A DNA stretch of 64,000 nucleotides, from the NCBI RefSeq assembly GCF_014905175.1, contig NC_057792.1, positions 5,580,001-5,644,000 on the forward strand, read 5' to 3'. The stretch's first letter is position 1. Each line of letters begins with the position of its first letter. Under the pieces are notes generated by a model. It was given only the letters and a program-made list of their open reading frames with translations. It was not told where the DNA came from and did no database searches. Of the stretch, positions 1 through 14,900 are shown piece after piece. Position numbers and translations under genes: made by a program. Source of the DNA: Aphidius gifuensis (lineage: Eukaryota > Arthropoda > Insecta > Hymenoptera > Braconidae).

Positions 1-294
1 CATGTTGTTGTTGTTAACATGTTGTACCCTCTGCTATGGTTTCTGCGGTGTCCAGTCACGCACCTGAAACCTATTCATTTTTAATCTTACAAAAAAAAAT
101 ATATATATATTTTCATCTTGAATCACATTGCATACTTATTTCTATTCATCATTTGGTTCTTTCATTGCTTCTTTCGCTCTCTTTTTCTTTTATTTTCAGT
201 CCATTTATTTTTATTTTTTTTTTTTTGTAAAGAGCGTCAAATAAAAGCACGCCTTAAAATGTATTATACTGACTATATATAGGATACATCGAAG

Positions 295-408
295 ATGATG
301 ATGATGATGATGAAGAAGGCTGAAGGAAAAAAACTAGAAGGCCTGTACAAGTACCCTGGAACCATAGACATTTTACAAAGACTGAAATGTGGGTTTCCGG
401 TTATTTAA
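295..408 (+). CDS. Possible small ORF of 37 codons
   Basis: Six ATG codons in a row are followed by a GC-richer open stretch (KKAEGKKLEGLYKYPG and onward) that ends at TAA. An AG (the TAG at 280-282) lies just upstream and could be a splice acceptor. The repeated ATG is a GAT/ATG microsatellite, which weakens the case for a real start. No family is recognised. It could be a terminal exon of a gene entering from the left, or chance. Confidence 0.15.
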   Translation: MMMMMMKKAEGKKLEGLYKYPGTIDILQRLKCGFPVI

Positions 409-3400
409 GGCGCTCCAATGCTCCCGAATTTATACCGGATGTTAAAAAGATTTCTTTTATATTTCTTTTTTTTATTTTTCACTATTTTATTTATTGTGAA
501 TTTTTTTTCGTTAAATATAATAGTATGTGCCTTCTACTATTTTTTTTGTCTCATATATAAAAGACATAATATTTTGACGTAAATCGAAATTTTTTTCTCT
601 GACAGTCTTTGCTCGTATTTTTTTTTTTATTATAAAATCGAAATAATATTTAAATTAATTTATACAATATAAACAACAAAATTATATGAGTATAAATATA
701 TAATATTCATGGAAATATATATAGTTTTTATTACAACTTTGAGGCAATCATATTTATTCAAGTAGGTGGTTTTATTAATCATAAAATTTTATTTATTTTA
801 CTTGGAATAATTTGCACCACAGGGTTTCTTACTTAAATTATTATAAAATTTGTTTTTTAAAATTATATTTTTCATCAACTTTCACCAAAAAATTCATGCA
901 AGAATGTATTTTATATATTGAAATTTAAATTTATAAAAATAAAAATACCTACTGTGGTGAGAAGGTGTAAAAAAAAAATCTGTTTTAAATTAAGGTGAAA
1001 AAGAAAAAAAAACACATTCAGGTATACAAAAGTTTTAGAAATTAGGTGATTATTTTTATTGAGAATTTTTAGAAATAGAAATCTTGTAGTCTTAATTTAG
1101 TATTGATCACGTAGAGTGGATGGACAACATGTGTTGAGCACATTGACATAAAAATTCTTGGACAAATTTTTTGTGTTTGACAACACACAATCGATGAGAA
1201 CGTAACAGGAAAAAAAATACATAAACATAAATGAAAATATATAAATAATAAGATTAAGTAGAAAAAAAAAAGAATGAAAATATAGCAAGCCAGTAAAGCA
1301 TAATAAAGTTATATTATTTAAAAATTCTTTGTCTCGTTATAAATGAAATTTATAATACTACTATTTATATATTTTAAAAGTTTCATATACCAGTTAATTT
1401 AATTTTAAATTTTTTTCATATTTCGTGAACATAGCATATTATATTATTAAGTTATATATATTAAAAGTGTGCTGCAACTATGGTAGCTTTCTTGAAGATA
1501 TACAGAAAATCGTCTATCCAACTGTAAAGTGGAAATGAAAATTGAAAAGATCGCTCGGATGAATTTCGCGTTGCGGAAATATAGAAATATATATATATGT
1601 TAAAGTTATAAGAAGAAAAATAATAATAAAAATAAGTCAGAGATGTTGAAGAAAGAAAAATGAATTGAAGCCAAAGCAAAGCAACGTGTGTACGGTCCAA
1701 AGACTTGGCAAGACTGAGGCTTCTGATTCAAGGTTTACTCTACTGCTTTGTACATGTATACTGTATGTCACATACACTCGAGATATATCTTTTTTTTCTA
1801 AATTATAAAACAACTTTTAAAATGAAAAATTATATATAACATTTATCAACGATTTAAAAAGAAAATAAATTTTCCATCAAAAAAAAAAAAAATTAATTAT
1901 ATTGTCAATGGGTCAATCAAGTTGAATTTTACTTGGCTATTTAATTAATTAACTGGACAAGTGATTAACAATTTAAAGTCTTGAAACATGAATATTTATT
2001 AAAGTGGTTAATCCATGAGTTGATCCACTTGTTCTTTTCTATCTACTCTTTCGAAAATTCCTAATTGAAAATTATCTTCTTTCAAGGGTATTTATAATAC
2101 ATAAAATATTCTTAACAATTTCTTAATTTATCATAATTAAAATACCTTTTAAAATTGCCAACTATAACTTTAAAAAATTCAAACAATTGTCTGTAATATT
2201 TTAGCTGAAAAAAATCGATTTTTTTTTTAAATTAAATGAAAAATAAATAAACGATAAACAAAATACACTTGCAATAATAAAATTAAATATAATTTTTAAA
2301 TTATTCAAATAATTATTATGATTTTTATGTGTTAATGATAAAGTTAATTAAACAAGAAACAAAGAAGTATATATACAATATAAACTGACGAGTCGTAAAA
2401 TAATTAAATCTTAAAAACAGAATAGTACTAAAAAGGATAAATATATTGTTATAAAAGTTTTAAGGTATATATAATAATAATAATAAATAGAAGCTGCTGA
2501 CTGTCACACCCGCGTGTCTAAGTTAATTTTAAACGCATCGTCGCCTGATTTCTTGCATTGTTATCAACCGGTGTGGAAATGTAATTCGCTATTTTCCATC
2601 TTTCACTATTCTCATCAATTTAAAAATAAATCTTACCAACCTAATAACGCTAAGACAAAAAAAAAACACCAAAACAATCACAATCTCCAACTATACGTAT
2701 ATACAATTTAATTAATTTTCATTTTGTTTTAATTCAACAACAAAGAACCAAGATTGAGAATGTAAATTCAAGTTTAATCCTTTGGTATTGTATATATATA
2801 ACCCTCATTCGTTCTTATCGATTGTAATACAATACAACAACTAAAAAACAACAACAACTATCGTATATATATATTTAACTTTAGTCCCTTTGTTTAGTCC
2901 AACAAATGAACGGATTATATTGCAAGTTTAGATAAGCGAAATACAAAATTACAATTCATGCGTACTTTTTTTTTTATATTACAGCATTAATTATTCATCA
3001 ATTAATGTCAAAATATATAATTTATAATTAAAATATAATTATTTATTATTGTTGAGTATTTTTTTTTTTCGTTTTTTTTTTTTATTGTTTTATTTTGCAG
3101 TAACATAACTCGCGCACACACCCAATGTCAGGTGTTCGTGACTGACCAATTTATTGTTTAAACCAATAGTGTGGTGCTATGTCTGTATCAGCCACATATG
3201 TTTTATATTGGCATGTACCTATATTATATATTTTTATCACCTTCTTACGATTAGTTTTGTAATATATTATTCTTGTTAAAATTTTTTTGGTTTTTTTTGT
3301 TTTTACACAATGACAATAAGTGTATTTTTGAGCACGGACTATAATAATTTATGATTTTTATTTTTTTTTTTTATATATTTTGGTGGGGTAAATGGGCGGC

Positions 3401-4640
3401 TGTGGCAAACACAAGGACTATATCCACTATATCCATATAGTATAGACGTGACGACAGCTGGCAAAGGCAGTTGCTTTTGCTTCCTTGCTTTTGCCCTGTC
3501 TACTTGCTTGCTTGCTTTTAAACTCTGAATTTTGCCGCACCCTGCTTCCTTCCTTATATTTTTTCCTCCTTCTTCTTCTCCTCCTCCTCCTACACATACA
3601 TGTTCTATAAATTTTCATCTAAATAATGTTAATTTTGAAAAATTGACTTATTAAAAGTAAAATTTTCTTAATTTTTTTGAGGAAAATTTATATATATACA
3701 AATAGAAATATATTCTAAAAATATTTTCTTGTATTGTATTTAATTCACGTGAAAATAGCCAGCTGTCCATTTAACACGCCCATTGACCATTGAAAAAGGG
3801 AGTCACAAAATACGATCGATAAATAAAAAGAAAAAAAAAAAAAGAGATATATTTATATATTTATCTATATATATCGCAGGATTCAAAAGAAAATGTTAGA
3901 AAAAAAAAAAAATACTTGGCTAAAAAAGAAAAAATAAAGATTGAATTAAATTGTTATAAATATATTGAAAAATAATAATAATACTTATTGATTAATTAAG
4001 ACAGATATTAACTGCTTCATCGACAGATTTGAGTTGAATTGTTATTGGTCAATATGCAGATATAATATATTAGATATGTTTGTATTATCTGGCTGTTTAT
4101 ATGATAGGCACAATACAATAGTAAATACATATATGAAGTAATGGCCTTACATTGTTTGATAGATTGAACATATAGGCTAGCATTGAATAAAGACAATGGT
4201 TTAAATAGTCTCTGCCTTCAAGATGTATGTCCTTATGTCAATTTGTGTTGTTCCTCAATGCTCAATAATTATTATTATTATTATAAATTATAATTAATAT
4301 TGAATGTGGTTTGTTATTTGTTTGGCTTGTTATATATATTGTCATTGCAAAATTTATTTGACTCAATTGTTTGCTGACGAAATGGCACATATTGTACAAA
4401 TCATTGCAAAAAATCAATACTACAAATTGATAATTGGATCCTGCCTTTATACATTGACATTGTGACTATTTTTTTTTTTCATTTGGTTTGTTGAAATGTT
4501 GACTTGATTGTGTGATAAGTGTATTGAAAATTTATCATGGATAATATCAAGAAAAAGTTATACAATACAATTGATAATTTATTTATTTTTTACGTTATTT
4601 ATTATTGATTTTTTTCTTTTTAATTGTTGATTATTTATAG

Positions 4641-4945
4641 TGTTGGTATTCAAGGTTAATTATTGAAGTTTATCAGACAAATAAGTTGGCATTTTGACTG
4701 AACATATGTAGAAAAAATTAATTGAAAATATTTAATTTTAAATGTAGGATCGAATTACAAATTTGTATGCTTAAATGTCATAAATAATCAATGTCAAATC
4801 CCCATGCATCAGGCACATATGACATTTGTAATTTGATCCCACATTTACAGATTGACATTTTCAATTGACTTTTTTTTTTTTCAACAAGTCAATCAAAATA
4901 CTGACTTATTTGTGTGATAAATTTTGACAATTCATCTTCAATGAT
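4641..4945. repeat. Foldback (inverted-repeat) element
   Basis: About 110 bases at the left (roughly 4655-4765) match the reverse complement of about 4826-4945 at around three quarters of positions. Shared landmarks are GATCC(T/C)ACATTT, TTTTCAATT, and a TGACTTATTTG-like stretch. The middle is short and unrelated. A third arm-like copy lies at about 4430-4560 and a degenerate one at about 12900-13030. This is the form of a miniature foldback transposable element. No target-site duplication could be fixed by eye. Confidence 0.5.
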
Positions 4946-7900
4946 AAATGCAAAAAAAAAATAATTAAAATTAAAAATTACATCTATTGACTGAGTTTTC
5001 TTCGTTTTCAAAAAAAATTTCAATAATCAAAATATTATTAATAACATACTTGAATATAATAAATCATAAAATTTATAATATTATTTTTTTCGTTTAAAAA
5101 AAATACTCCTCTATTTTTATGCATAAAAAAAATGAGAAAAATATAAAAATAAAAATTTGAAATATTCTTTTGGATTAATCTCACCATAAAACTCGAGATA
5201 AGAGAGTCATAAAAAATCCAGACAACAAAATGTGTCATAAAATGCAGGAAAAAGATAACAGAGAAAAGTGAGAATAATATATATAATACAAAGAAAAAAA
5301 AAAAAAAAAAAAAAGTAACACAGATGAGTGTACTTCATGAAGGAAAGTGGCAAAATAATATCTCTCACAATTTCTCTCTTTATTTAATTTTTTTTTTTTT
5401 TTTCTTTTAACTCTCTTTTCATTGACAACAAAATTCTCTTAAAGATGTTCATAGTTTTTGCATAATAAACAAACTATTAAAATAAACTTGATAAATAAAC
5501 AAAAAATAAAATTAACTTTATATTTTTAAATAATAAAAAATAATTTTATTTTATCATGATACAAAAGATAATAAATAATGCAGATGATGGACATTTAAAA
5601 TATTGGAATTTAAACTAATTAAACAGTGTGCTCTGACAGTTGGGTAATTTACCCCCTCACCCTTATATCACCCTTCTTGCACAATCATCATCATCATGAT
5701 CATCATCTGCATGTGTAATATATATATATTCTAGTTTTAAATACAACTCATTGCACAGTCACAAGCAGATCTCTTCCTTCTCATATATAATTATTATTAT
5801 TTTTTATATACAATATTTATTTATATTTATTTCCCCTTTGGAAAATCCATATTAATAAGCACCCTCTCGGCAATCCATTAAAAAATTTCATATATATTTT
5901 ACGTATATATATACGCAACCACACCACCGAAAATATACAAAGCGTAAATAAACTTGGTAACATTATCGACACCATAAAAAAAAAAAAAGTTTTCTCTCTC
6001 TTGATTGGTATAATTTTTCATATTCTCTTTTCCATAATATCGTCCAGTTATTTAGCACCCTATTCTTCATGGTGTTGGTTAAATATATTCATATAAATTT
6101 TGCATTATAATAAATGTCTACATATATTTTTTATGATGACTACTTTTCATTTTTTTTTTGGTCAAATTTGATTAAAGTATTTTAGTATTATTTATATTTT
6201 TTGAATATATTATTTATATTTTTTTTTTGTTGTTTTTTTTTTGTCAACTTGACAATTCATTCAGACTATTTATTGCATAATATATATTGACTGCAGTGTA
6301 CCTGTGTCCCACTTTTTTCGTTTTAGCTTTTATATAACTGATGAATTTTATTTATTTATATTTTACATGTTTGTGCTCTTCTTGTTGCACTTTATTTTCA
6401 TGATTTTTTTATTTTTATTTATTTTATTTTTGAATTGGACATGTCTCGTACATTTTTATTTTATTCTACTCTTTTTTTTTTTCGTCAATTGCCTAGGGAA
6501 TCGTGTAATGATTTTCAGAACACGGAGATGTACGTAACAACCGGGTTCATTCCCTCCTTCCTTTTTTGCCAATCTCATTACATTTTGCCGGATCCCTTTC
6601 ACGAAAATTTATCGATTCAATTCGAGCACATGTCAAACACAGGTTGTTTTTTTTTATTTCATTTTTTTTTTTTTTTATGTCTTTAATTTATTTAAACAAG
6701 TTTTAATAAATATTACTTGAACAAAAATTAATTTAAATATTAAAAAAAGCGTTATTATAAACCATAATAATTTTGGAAATTATAAATAATAATAGCAAGT
6801 TGTTGGGTATATATTGATAAAGAAAAAAAAAAATAAATTACTAATGAATTTTTAAATATAATTTGTACAGATTAAAATAATACAACCCGCGTTCATCAAG
6901 ATAAAATTTTTTTTTATTCATTTTTTGCTTTGGAATTTTTTTTTCTAAAGCTTTTTAAACGAACAAAAAAATTTTTAAACTTATATATGCGTGCATAATT
7001 TGATATATATGAAATAGAGAAAAAGAAAAAAATAATAAAATATGCACGCGAGCAAACCACGCACCGTGTAATACGCGTCTGAAGATTATGGCCTGTACAC
7101 CAGAACAAAGACAAATCGTGGGACGGCCTCCGCGTGTGCACCACTTACTATTATATTTTTTTTTCTAATTTTTTTTTTTCATTCTCAAGTCTCCTTTACC
7201 ATCGTTTCTACACGCCTACCTTTCATACAATAATATTCACAATTTTTTTTTTTTTTTAATTTTTCTTATACTCTTCGTCTACTGATTTTATACCTCAACA
7301 TTTTTTTAGTGACGTGCATAATCTACATGAGATCTTGAAAAGAATATTCCACCTTTACTTGCAAAACTTTTATGTGAAATGTAGTCACGAACTTTCTGCC
7401 TATAGCCTTGTCCACAAATAACAATTTATATACATTGTTATTTACTATTATTATAATATAAATAAATAAAAATTTACCGATCATAAAATTTAAATGAAAA
7501 TTTATATTTTTTTTTTTATTTTTATTTCTATTTTTTATTTATAAATATAATATATAAAAAATATGACAGTTTTTTTTGCTTGTTTTTTTTTACAACTATG
7601 TTTTGTAGGGAATATATTTTTGACGTATATTTAAAACTGTTAAAAATATTTATATATTTTTTCAGTAGTTATAAATGTATATAGTCAGACACTCACACGT
7701 TTTGTCAATGGATTAACAATTGAGATTTAGAGGGTAATATTTTAGCCACGTGACTTTTAATACCATATCCAATGTGTTTTGTTTAATCTGTAAATGTATA
7801 TTTTATATAAAAAAAAAAAAAAAAATACACTATGTGTTAGACATCAATGTGTCTTTTGTGTCACCGAGACAAGTCACGATGACAACGAGGGTTGTCGATT

Positions 7901-9445
7901 TGTTTGCTTTTGCTGCATCATCCGAGACAAATTTATTGGCATGCAATCGAAAATTTAATCTTATCACATTGTTAAATAAATAAATATATATATTTTTTTT
8001 AATATTTATTAAATGTTGATTTACTAATTTATTCTTAAAAGCTTCTTTAAACCTTTTTTTTTTTTTTAACAAAAAATTTTTTTTTTTAATTCTTTTTTTG
8101 TTTAAATATTTACATTAGAATTAGGTGGTATTTTAAATTACTGGCTTTATAAATAATTCATTTCAATTGAAAATTTATAAATGAAAATAAAAAAAAAAAA
8201 GCTGCAAATATATACTGGTTTATTTTTTTTTTTGTATAAATACATAGATGCATGCTCGATGCTTCCAAGTTGAGTTAATTTTGTTTTTTTGGTTTTATTT
8301 TGAAAATAAAAGTAAAATAAAAAAAAAGAGAGAGAAAGAAATAAATATGGTGGTGTTGGAGGATGAAAGAAGGATGATATGGGCCACGTTATCGGCTTTG
8401 ACGAAAGCCAGGAAGGCATTACGACAGACTTTGTCCGGTATCTTCTCGTTCAATGCCCCGCAATGTTAATGCCAGGGTTCCTTTATCCCCCTAAGGTGAC
8501 TTGCAATGTGTTGGTTGGTATAGGTATCTCAACCGGGATTATATATATACATAAGAAAACCTCTTTGTATATATACAATGTTTATGTATTATGTATTGCA
8601 AAGGCATTGAGAATATCTTTATGATGAATACAAGCGTCTTGCATCATTGATCATAAGGAATTGTATATAAACATTGAGTAAACTATTTCATACACATACA
8701 TATATATCAAATAATAACAAATAAATTTTTTAAAATGAAAAATAATAATAGTTAGAGCATATATTTATTAATAATAAATGTATTTTTAAATAATTTTCTT
8801 TCTTTTAATTTTTTAATTTATTATTTACTTGATATTAATGAGAAAATAATTGAAATTATTTCGACAAAATGAATTGATTCAATATTTAATTATTCAATTT
8901 TAATTATTAATTTAATTTGAGTTGATTTATTTATAGATACTTGATGAGTCTTTAAATAAATTTTTTATATTTAAAAAAAAAAAAAAACTTTTCTTTTTTT
9001 GTTGACATTCAAAGTTAATAGAAATTTAATTAATATTCAAGATAATTAATTAAATTTAGCAAGAATTAATGATTATTTTTATAAATATTTAAGTTGTAAT
9101 TATAATTTTTTTATTGATTTTATCATTTAATTATTTTTCTAATTAATATAAAAACAAGTCAATAAAGTATAAAAAAAATTATAAAAAATAAAATTATATC
9201 TATACTTTGATTATCATAAAATCGTTTACCATTAATTGTATCATTTAATATTTATTAAATATCCACCCTCTCTAATAACAATTATTTATTTTCTCATAAA
9301 AAAGAAAAACAAAGCAAAAAAAAAAAAAATAATAATCCATCTGTCATATCTTGATAATTAATTTATTCTTCACTGATACTTGTTCAAATATATATAAAAA
9401 TAAAAATAGTGATAATATTAATGAAGCAAAATAATTAGGTTCAAG

Positions 9446-9468
9446 TTGATGATGATGATGATGATGAT
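9446..9468 (+). repeat. GAT trinucleotide microsatellite
   Basis: Seven GAT repeats in a row in non-coding sequence. It is a simple repeat. Confidence 0.9.
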
Positions 9469-9546
9469 AGGTATAGAGGTCACGTTGCCAACGGTGCCAA
9501 TCAAGAAGCTTGTATGCACCAGCTGATGTTTTATCCTATGTACATA

Positions 9547-9590
9547 TTGTTGTTGTAGTTGTTGTTGTTGTTGTTGTGTTGTTGTTGCTT
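9547..9590 (+). repeat. GTT trinucleotide microsatellite
   Basis: A run of TTG/GTT repeats with two interruptions, in non-coding sequence. Confidence 0.85.
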
Positions 9591-11874
9591 ATGGCATAGT
9601 GAATATTTATGTATTATATATTTAAAGGCCTTTATAAGTTGCTTGCTTATTCACTTACTTGATGCTTACTGAGCTACTCATTTGCCCTGAAACATAACCA
9701 ACAGCATCAAACTGCCAAGCATTCTTATTACTAGTAAATAACGTCCGATGCAAATACACAAAAGTTTACTTGATATCTTGGTGTTACACTACATTTAACA
9801 TTTTATATACCTCAATTTACATTTATATAAATTATTATTTATATAATAAATCTATTTACATTTACTGTTTCAATTTTTTTTCTATCAATTTGTTTTAATA
9901 GAAAAGATTTCACTTGCAGATTTGATAATTTTTTTGATCAAGAAAATCTATATTTATTTATTTAAAAAATATAATTTTCTTGAAAACTAATTTATTTGAT
10001 AAAGTAAGAAATATAAAAACAAAAAATTCATGATGATTAAAATAATAAATATTGCGTGTATAAATGCAACTTGAACGGAAGGAAGTAATAATTATCTCAA
10101 TAGAAGTTTGTATTTGTGTATGCTTGAGTATTTAATAGTTAGGGTAATAAATCATTCTTTATGATAACGCACCAGAAGCCAATTATATCTTCTATTTTAT
10201 TTTTTTTTTCCCTTCATCCCTTATTTTCTACGCCCTTTTCTTACTTAACTATGTATGTAATTGCGTGTATATTTGTAATTTATCGTTTTGATAAAATCCC
10301 CTATCTTATTATCAACTTGATAAACAATTGTATTATTTACAATATTTAAAGCATTTTTAGATTTATTGATAATTTATTCATTTTTTTTTTATTTTTTTCC
10401 CTTTTTTAAATAAATTTCTTTCTTGATTTATTTTTGTGTTGACTTGTCATTGTTTTTTTTTTTTTTTTTGTTTACACTACATAAAAGGGGTATAAAAAAA
10501 ATTTATAAATATATATCAAACTATTTTTTAGATATAAAAATTTTCTATAAATTCTGGCACGTTTTGCAAATACCAAGTAAATCCTTCAACGTTTATTTTT
10601 ATTTTATATATTTTTTTTTTTTGAATAATATTAATAATATTCAACCCTCAAAGAGTTTTATTTCATTTTACCTTTTTTTTTTTTTATATATATAAAATTG
10701 AAAAATATTTGAAAATAAATAAAAATTCAATTTTCTATAAAATATTAGACATTATGTTTTTGTATGAGTCCTTGAAATGATATAAGAATAAAACGACTTG
10801 AAATGATAAAAAAAAAAAAGGAACAAAATGTATAAAATACGTAGAGAAAAAAATGCAGTTGGTGCATTTATTTTCGTCGTTAAAGTAGGAAAAAAAAAAA
10901 AACCATATAAAAGAAAAAAAAAAAAAGATGACTCCCGGGCATCGTCCTGAGTTTTATATATAAATTTCTGGTTTTCTCTGGTGGTCCTGAATTCAAGCAC
11001 GCTTTCAAATAAATACCCTCAACATAAATTAATGTTTTGAAATATCATGAAAACATTTTCATTTACTTTATGATAAATATACCATAAAAATAATATAATA
11101 ATTTAAAAAAAAAATACATTTCGCTTTTTATTTAATTTTATATTTAGAATGTAATTGTTGTCAATTTATATGAGTATATTTTCAGACCATTTCAGACAGT
11201 CTATTTGGTATTTGATTAGTTATTTAGATAATAGGGGTATAAGTGACTATAGATAACTACCATTATTTATTTATAAAAAAACCATCATCTGCGGGTATTG
11301 TGTGTGTAATTTAATGTACATCAAATAAATCACAATTATTTTTTATTTATATTTTTATTTAATTAAAAATAATACTGATAATACTTTCATCAATATTTTA
11401 ATTAAATAAAAAATCATAAAATTACTCATATGAATTTTTTTTTTTTTTTTCGTTCAATTTGGGCGTGGTATTTAATTTTTTTTTTTTTTTTTAAATATAT
11501 ACTGGCTTTGTCTATTTTATTATTTTTCTGAAAACTAATTTATTTTTATTATCGTTATTTTATTAATTTTTTTTTTTGGCATTTATATGCTCACTGACGA
11601 ATAGTTTCGCTATTTTGACCGCAAAATGTTTGGACGTCGTTATGAAAGTTCAAAGAAATTCTTGAACGCCGAGAATTTCGTCACGGCTTTGTAAAAAAAT
11701 GTCAATTTATTTTTTTTTTAAATGAGTCAAAGTACCATATATAGTTAATGAAAATAACCGACTAAAAATATTTGAATTTAAAATATTAAATTTTAATAGT
11801 TTTTTTGTATAAATTTGATATGTTTTTTTTTTTTAAATTCTGTTTAACTAATGAAATTTTGTATTATGTTACAG

Positions 11875-11937
11875 GGTCAAGGATTCAGAAATATGAGTAA
11901 AAAAAATATCGCCATGGATACATCAAAAACGATACTT
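11875..11937 (+). CDS. Candidate 5' exon of the LRR gene (63 nt)
   Basis: A TTATGTTACAG acceptor and an ACTT|GTAAGT donor bound 63 bases that are open in phase 0 (GQGFRNMSKKNIAMDTSKTIL, written here as GQGFRNM then SKKNIAMDTSKTIL). Two ATGs lie in this frame, at 11893 and 11914. The second has a strong start context (GCCATGG). Joined in phase 0 to the 54-nt exon at 22385 and then to the LRR exon at 32690, the frame stays open. Use of either ATG would put about 40 residues ahead of the signal peptide, which is unusual, so the exon may be 5' UTR. No transcript evidence is available; the link to the LRR gene is inferred from strand, splice sites and phase. Confidence 0.45.
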
Positions 11938-14900
11938 GTAAGTTGAAATTTTTTATATTTTTCATTGATCAATAAAATTAAAGACTAAATTATGAAAAAA
12001 TAAACAGATGGTATTTGACCTTTTCAAATTGTTTATTGTTAAATATATTTTTTAATGTAAAATATTCAGTTTGATCTATCGAACAAACAGCTGACATTCT
12101 GAGGCATCTAAAATTCCAACTTTGTCGGCCATATGGTCTCCATGTTATAAGGCACGAGCCAAAGCTATCATCGCAATTTTTCTTTATATTGTTTATAGTT
12201 TCCTTGTCCAAAAGTATACACCCATTTTCTCATTTATTTATTATTTTTTTTTTTATACTCATCATATTTCTTGTTAAAACTATCAAGCCGTGAAATATGA
12301 TAAAGTAAAATCTCTACGGTATAATCAACGTAAAAAATAAATAAATAAATTTAAACGAAGGAAGAAAAAAAAAAGCAAGCTTGTTTTTTCAACTAAAAAT
12401 ATATATCTTTTTATATAATTTTTACTTTTGATGTAATATTTTATCAATAACTCATATAGAAATATTTTTTTTTTTTTGAAAATATATACTGTATTTATTC
12501 ATCTTGATAAAATCCTATTTACCATCATCAAGAAAATGTTTATGGTAACGAAGCGTTTTTGAATCATTTGATGTACAGTTGAGTTAAATTCACAAGACTT
12601 TGTCTCTTGTAGCGTAAAATAGTAAAACCCCTAGAGGCAATCACAAGGTTATTCATTCGTCTTGTATCAATATATACTATATATATCATCAAACGTATGA
12701 ACATACAGATCTATTTAACAGTCAACCAAGCTTTACTATCATATTTATTTTGTTGCATTTTTAAATATTAATGTCTAAATTTCTAACAAATATGTCGACA
12801 TTTATTTCAATTAAATATTTTATCATAGTTTATCCAAACAAAATTAATTTTTAGCATATTATAAAATATGCACAAACTCTTTGCCATAAAAAAAAATAAA
12901 AAATTATAAATTCATAATTACATCCAGCATTTAAAAATAAATATTTTTAATTAATTTTTTTTCTAACAAGTCAGTTAAACTACCAACTTATTTGAAATAT
13001 AAATTACCAAAATTTATCATCAATTTTTAACAATAAAAAATTAATAATTTAACATGTTTTTTTTTTAACACTTGCACTATTATAATTCTGCAGTAATAAT
13101 ATATCATTTAATTAAACTTGAATAATATATATTTATACTATAATTGAAATAAAGAAAATTATCTAGTCATACAATAAAATATATAAAATAGTTAAAATTG
13201 TAACTACATTTCTTAACGAGTTTAAAATGACCTCGGGGGTGTAAAATCTTGAATCTTGCAAGCATTTATATTTACGTGGTTTATAAAGTGACTATATATA
13301 TTTATTGAATATGTATATATATAAGTAAAAAGAGTCATAGGCTAACGACCCTACAGATGTTTTAGAGTATGCGTGTTTAGTGTGTTGTTGAAAAATGAAA
13401 TACTGTTTATTTAACACTCCAACAGATTGCGAGTTTTGCAGTAATCAATTTAAATGTTTGACTGCGACTGATACGTACCAGTACTATGTGTTTATATTAT
13501 TACGTATATATAAAGAGACAAAAATATATATACGTATATTTTTTTTACATATATATATAGCATTAAAATTTAAAACCATGACGACGTTAGTGTGTTGGGT
13601 GGTATTTGAATGTAAACATTACATGCTTTTACTTGGAATTTAGATATATATTTTTGTTGGAATAAATTAGCATTGTCAATTACTTGAAGTATTTTTTACT
13701 AGCTATGTATATAGCTAGTAATATCATAGTCAGATATACCTATCTTGTCTAAACTCATTCATAATTCTAAAAACAAAAAAAAGAAAATAATGATTAAAAA
13801 AAAAAATTGTGAAATATATTTTTCATAAAAATAAAATTGATGATACGTGGTTATATAAAAAATAAATTTAAAATATATATATGAAGCATGGACAGATGAT
13901 CAACAGGTGTGGCCTCGTAATGGAGGCCCAATGGCCTCGGTAAATAACATCCAAGTGCTTTAATTATCCTGATGGCAATTGGATGATTTCGTTTTTTGAT
14001 AAGGTCGTATTATTTAGTGCTGTGTGACATACATTCACAATAGGCTTTTAATATACTCATTAAATTATTTAATTTATTTATTATTATTTATAATAATAAT
14101 AATTATACAAAGGAGTATTTGAAATATTGATTTTTGGGTTGAGAGTAGTATAAAGTGTTTGGGCATTGAGTGCATAATACCTAAAAGTCCTGGGGAGTTT
14201 TGTATATTGCTGTGAACAAGCGATGCTGTTGACCTATTTTTAGCATCAACTTACATGGTTATTCAAGCATAAAGTTACTGAAAATATATATATATGTATA
14301 TGTTGTTCATACAATACACAGTGTACAGCATCTTTTTACAAGTAATACAATGTAGTAATGCGTCCACCCGTTGTCGTAGTCGTCGTTGTCGTTTTTTTTT
14401 TTTTTTTTTGTGAAAGAAAAAAGACCCCTGCAACGAATACATTTATTTTTTTTTTTTAATTTTTATTTTTGTAATATTTGAAATAATACAAATGTTAACA
14501 AGAACTTGCACTTATATATATTTTTTTTTTGTTATATTGGAATTTTATGCTAAAAAGTTTTACAGATTTAGAAGAAAAAAAAAATTTACATTTTAAAATT
14601 TTTCGAATTTTAAAATAGATATAGAGTTTTTTTTTTTTTTAGTTGAAATGTTTGAAATTTGAGTTTTAAAAAATGAATATGCTGAGTTGTAATAAAATTT
14701 TTTTAACATGTTTAATTAACAAATTGAAAATGTTAATTTTTTATTGAATTTAAAAAATCAATTTTCTTTTTTTATTGGATTTTATGTAAAATAGTTATTT
14801 AATAGTTGAAAAATTTTTTTTTTTGCACAATTTTATAGGTTATAATTAGGCACAAAATAAATCGATAGTTATTTTTTATTTAAATTTATTGGTAAACCAG

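Larger units (their letters stand above)
1..11874. other. AT-rich region without a supported gene
   Basis: This stretch is very AT-rich, with many A/T runs. No exon is supported here apart from the weak small reading frame at 295-408. It holds a foldback repeat near 4.6-4.9 kb and trinucleotide repeats near 9.45-9.59 kb. Islands of more balanced composition (about 6480-6640, 7045-7145 and 8348-8500) have no convincing splice sites or protein similarity. If the downstream LRR gene has a further 5' exon or promoter it may lie here, but I could not place one. Confidence 0.5.

Noticed and set aside
8348..8560. Balanced-composition island with two overlapping short frames
   Set aside because: Neither frame shows recognisable protein, and no acceptor/donor pair gives a consistent exon.
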